Below, piece after piece: positions 62,681 through 64,000 of a DNA stretch of 64,000 nt. This stretch comes from UBA5314 sp964635975. Its GTDB lineage: Bacteria > Bacillota > Syntrophomonadia > Syntrophomonadales > Syntrophomonadaceae. The DNA is taken from NCBI GenBank assembly GCA_964635975.1, contig CAZWPO010000003.1, forward strand, positions 1-64,000, read 5' to 3'. The position numbers and the translations under genes were made by a program. The notes under the pieces are model-generated. The model had not been told where the DNA came from. It worked only from the letters and a program-made list of their open reading frames with translations, and ran no database searches. Position 1 is the first letter of the stretch; every line of letters begins with the position of its first letter.

Positions 62681-62717
62681 GGGCGATAGGGCGTAAAGTG
62701 ATATTGTCCTATCGCCC
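62681..62717 (+). promoter_or_regulatory. 10-bp hairpin between atpE and atpF
   Basis: GGGCGATAGG (62681-62690) and CCTATCGCCC (62708-62717) pair perfectly around a 17-base loop. It lacks a T-run. It probably protects the atpE mRNA end or slows read-through, raising c-subunit yield. Confidence 0.6.
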
Positions 62718-62753
62718 TCAAGTTTTAGCGTAAAGATTGGAGGTAGCACATCC

Positions 62754-63374
62754 GTGATAAATAAGAGGAGACTCGGTCTCGGCGTTTTCATTCTAACCAT
62801 GATAATGGTATTTGGATTTGCAACCTTCTGCATGGCATCAGGTGGAGGCAATTTGCCCGTTGAACAACCTGCAGGCAAAACCCCTGCATTTGGTAATCTG
62901 TATGTCATTGGCTGGTCGTTGGTAAACTTCTTGATCCTCTTATCACTGGTCTATAAGTTTGGTTATGGACCTATCAACGCCATGCTGGAACAGCGCACCA
63001 CCACCATTGAAAGCTCACTGAAGCATGCGGAAGAAGTTAAAGCCGAAGTCGAACAGATGAGAAAAGAGACCCAGGCTAACCTGGCTGAATCACGCAAGGA
63101 AGCCCAGGAGATTGTAGCCCGGGCCACAAAAGCAGCTGACGATGCCAAGAACGAAATCGTCAACAAAGCTAAGGAAGACGCCACCAATATCAAGAACAAG
63201 GCAACGGCTGAGATTCAGGCTGCAACCGAAGCGGCTAAAGCCGAACTGAAAGACACCGCCGCCAGTTTAGCTATTTTGGCTGCAGAAAAAGTTCTGGGCC
63301 GGGCAATTACTGGAGACGACCACAAGAACATGGTAAAACAATTTGTTAACGAGGCGGGCGATTTACTATGCTAA
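62754..63374 (+). CDS. atpF: F-ATPase subunit b with extra N-terminal hydrophobic segment
   Basis: The 206-residue stator subunit has its usual membrane helix at about 48-66 (VIGWSLVNFLILLSLVYKFG), followed by a long Ala/Glu/Lys-rich coiled coil (about 75-175). An additional signal-like helix lies at about 9-28 and is followed by ASGGGN, a feature of some anaerobe b subunits. Start is GTG 62754, nine bases from GGAGGT. It overlaps atpH by seven bases. Confidence 0.93.
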   Translation: MINKRRLGLGVFILTMIMVFGFATFCMASGGGNLPVEQPAGKTPAFGNLYVIGWSLVNFLILLSLVYKFGYGPINAMLEQRTTTIESSLKHAEEVKAEVEQMRKETQANLAESRKEAQEIVARATKAADDAKNEIVNKAKEDATNIKNKATAEIQAATEAAKAELKDTAASLAILAAEKVLGRAITGDDHKNMVKQFVNEAGDLLC

Positions 63375-63916
63375 ACAAGAGCGTCGCTAGGCGCTATGCC
63401 GAAGCAATTTTTAGCCTAGCCAAAGACTCCGGCAAGATCGATGAGTTCCAGCAGGAGTTGGAGAAGGTTGTAGCTACTATAGATGAAATACCCGATTTAA
63501 AAGTCTATTTAGCCCACCTTCTGGTTCCTGGCAAGGAGAAAAAGGATTTACTCAATAAGATCTTTGCGGGTCAGGTATCCCAGTTTACTCTCAACTTTTT
63601 ATTAATGATTGTTGACAAGAGGCGCGAAGGATATCTGGGCGTTATCGTTGATGAATACAAAGTTATGGCAGACGAGTCGAAGAACATCACCAAAGCAGCT
63701 TTAATATCTGCCCAGGAAATTCCCGATGATGAAGTTCAGGCTCTGGCCGGAAAACTGTCTGCATCTACCGGCAAGGTCGTGCAGCTCCAGCAGGTTGTAG
63801 ATGAGTCGTTGATCGGAGGCGTAAAACTACGCATAGGCGACCGAATAATTGACGCAACTGTGGCCAAGAGACTGGAAATGCTCAAAGAACAATTGAAGAA
63901 AATTAAGATTAGTTAA
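63368..63916 (+). CDS. atpH: F-ATPase subunit delta
   Basis: The 182-residue stator subunit links b to the F1 head. The N-terminal helical bundle (SVARRYAEAIFSLAK) and the C-terminal block VDESLIGGVKLRIGDRIIDATV are diagnostic. Confidence 0.96.
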   Translation: MLNKSVARRYAEAIFSLAKDSGKIDEFQQELEKVVATIDEIPDLKVYLAHLLVPGKEKKDLLNKIFAGQVSQFTLNFLLMIVDKRREGYLGVIVDEYKVMADESKNITKAALISAQEIPDDEVQALAGKLSASTGKVVQLQQVVDESLIGGVKLRIGDRIIDATVAKRLEMLKEQLKKIKIS

Positions 63917-63937
63917 GCGATAGGGGTGAGCACATAA

Positions 63938-64000
63938 ATGAGTATAAGACCGGAAGAGATTAGCGCTATTCTTAAGGCACAAATTGAGCGCTACCAGTCC
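63938..64000 (+). CDS. atpA: F-ATPase subunit alpha, first 21 codons
   Basis: The window ends inside this gene. MSIRPEEISAILKAQIERYQ is the conserved alpha-subunit N-terminus, and the place after atpH is as expected. GGGGTGAG lies upstream of ATG 63938. Confidence 0.93.
   Translation, partial: MSIRPEEISAILKAQIERYQS

Noticed and set aside
1..64000. CRISPR arrays, rRNA, tRNA, complete insertion sequences or prophage
   Set aside because: No regularly spaced repeats, no rRNA or tRNA-like sequence and no transposase or integrase reading frame were found by eye. A tRNAscan or Infernal run would be needed to exclude small RNAs.

Overview
The window looks like a chromosomal backbone segment from an anaerobic, low-to-mid G+C Firmicute (class Clostridia). 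A Syntrophomonas-like lineage is my best guess from gene content and order, not a database result. The evidence is conserved Firmicute synteny: spo0F-fba-fsa-glpX-rho...rpmE-yqhQ-prfA-prmC-tsaC, then ywlE-rpiB-glyA and the atp operon. An SCIFF ranthipeptide locus, strong AAGGAGG-type ribosome binding sites with many GTG/TTG starts, SLH-domain surface proteins and sigma-A-like promoters agree with this. No rRNA, tRNA, CRISPR array, intact insertion sequence or phage gene was seen.

Layout. 1-8.5 kb: an SCIFF peptide precursor and its radical SAM maturase, a LysM/G5/M23 cell-wall peptidase, thioredoxin reductase, a membrane-anchored zinc peptidase, MurA, RlmH, a non-coding structured stretch, and an MsrA-MsrB fusion. 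8.6-10.3 kb: a small redox cassette made of a CXXC mini-protein, a polyferredoxin membrane protein, and a TlpA/ResA-like lipoprotein. The reading frame of the lipoprotein runs through an in-frame TGA exactly where the first catalytic cysteine should be, and a bacterial SECIS-like hairpin follows it. I read this as an unannotated selenoprotein; it is the most interesting item here. 10.4-14.2 kb: GlnRS, a small XRE regulator and cardiolipin synthase. 14.2-19.7 kb (minus strand): a DivIVA-like coiled-coil protein, then a TetR-controlled YbhGFSR-type ABC exporter whose double ATPase is split into two genes.

19.9-25.4 kb: an LmbE-type deacetylase translationally coupled to a glycosyltransferase, a WalJ-like metallo-hydrolase, a membrane Ser/Lys protease with cyclophilin (minus strand), and a GAF/HD-GYP-like protein. 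25.4-34.8 kb: a three-gene surface operon, with a 2052-residue IPT/TIG-repeat protein, a 559-residue secreted protein of unknown family, and an SLH protein that could anchor the assembly. 35-44.5 kb: an M1-type peptidase, ArgS, an HTH-only RNA polymerase delta-like protein, a UlaG-like hydrolase, PyrG, a FemX-like ligase overlapping a divergent alanine racemase, and SppA.

44.5-64 kb: Yip1 protein, Spo0F (with a sigma-H-like promoter), FbaA, Fsa/transaldolase, GlpX, Rho, a fold-back hairpin element, a LysM/M23 peptidase, a radical SAM protein, a YhaM-like nuclease, L31, YqhQ, RF1, PrmC, TsaC, a YwlE-type phosphatase, RpiB, GlyA, dCMP deaminase, a MazG-like protein, and the F-ATPase operon through the first codons of atpA.

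How they fit together: one set builds and remodels the envelope (MurA, Alr-like, FemX-like, M23 peptidases, Cls, SLH/TIG proteins). A second keeps thiols and methionine reduced inside and outside the membrane (TrxB, MsrAB, the seleno-lipoprotein cassette). A third covers translation, central carbon and energy. Several starts were moved from the longest reading frame because a well-spaced Shine-Dalgarno points to a later or non-ATG codon; rlmH and rho appear to use CTG.
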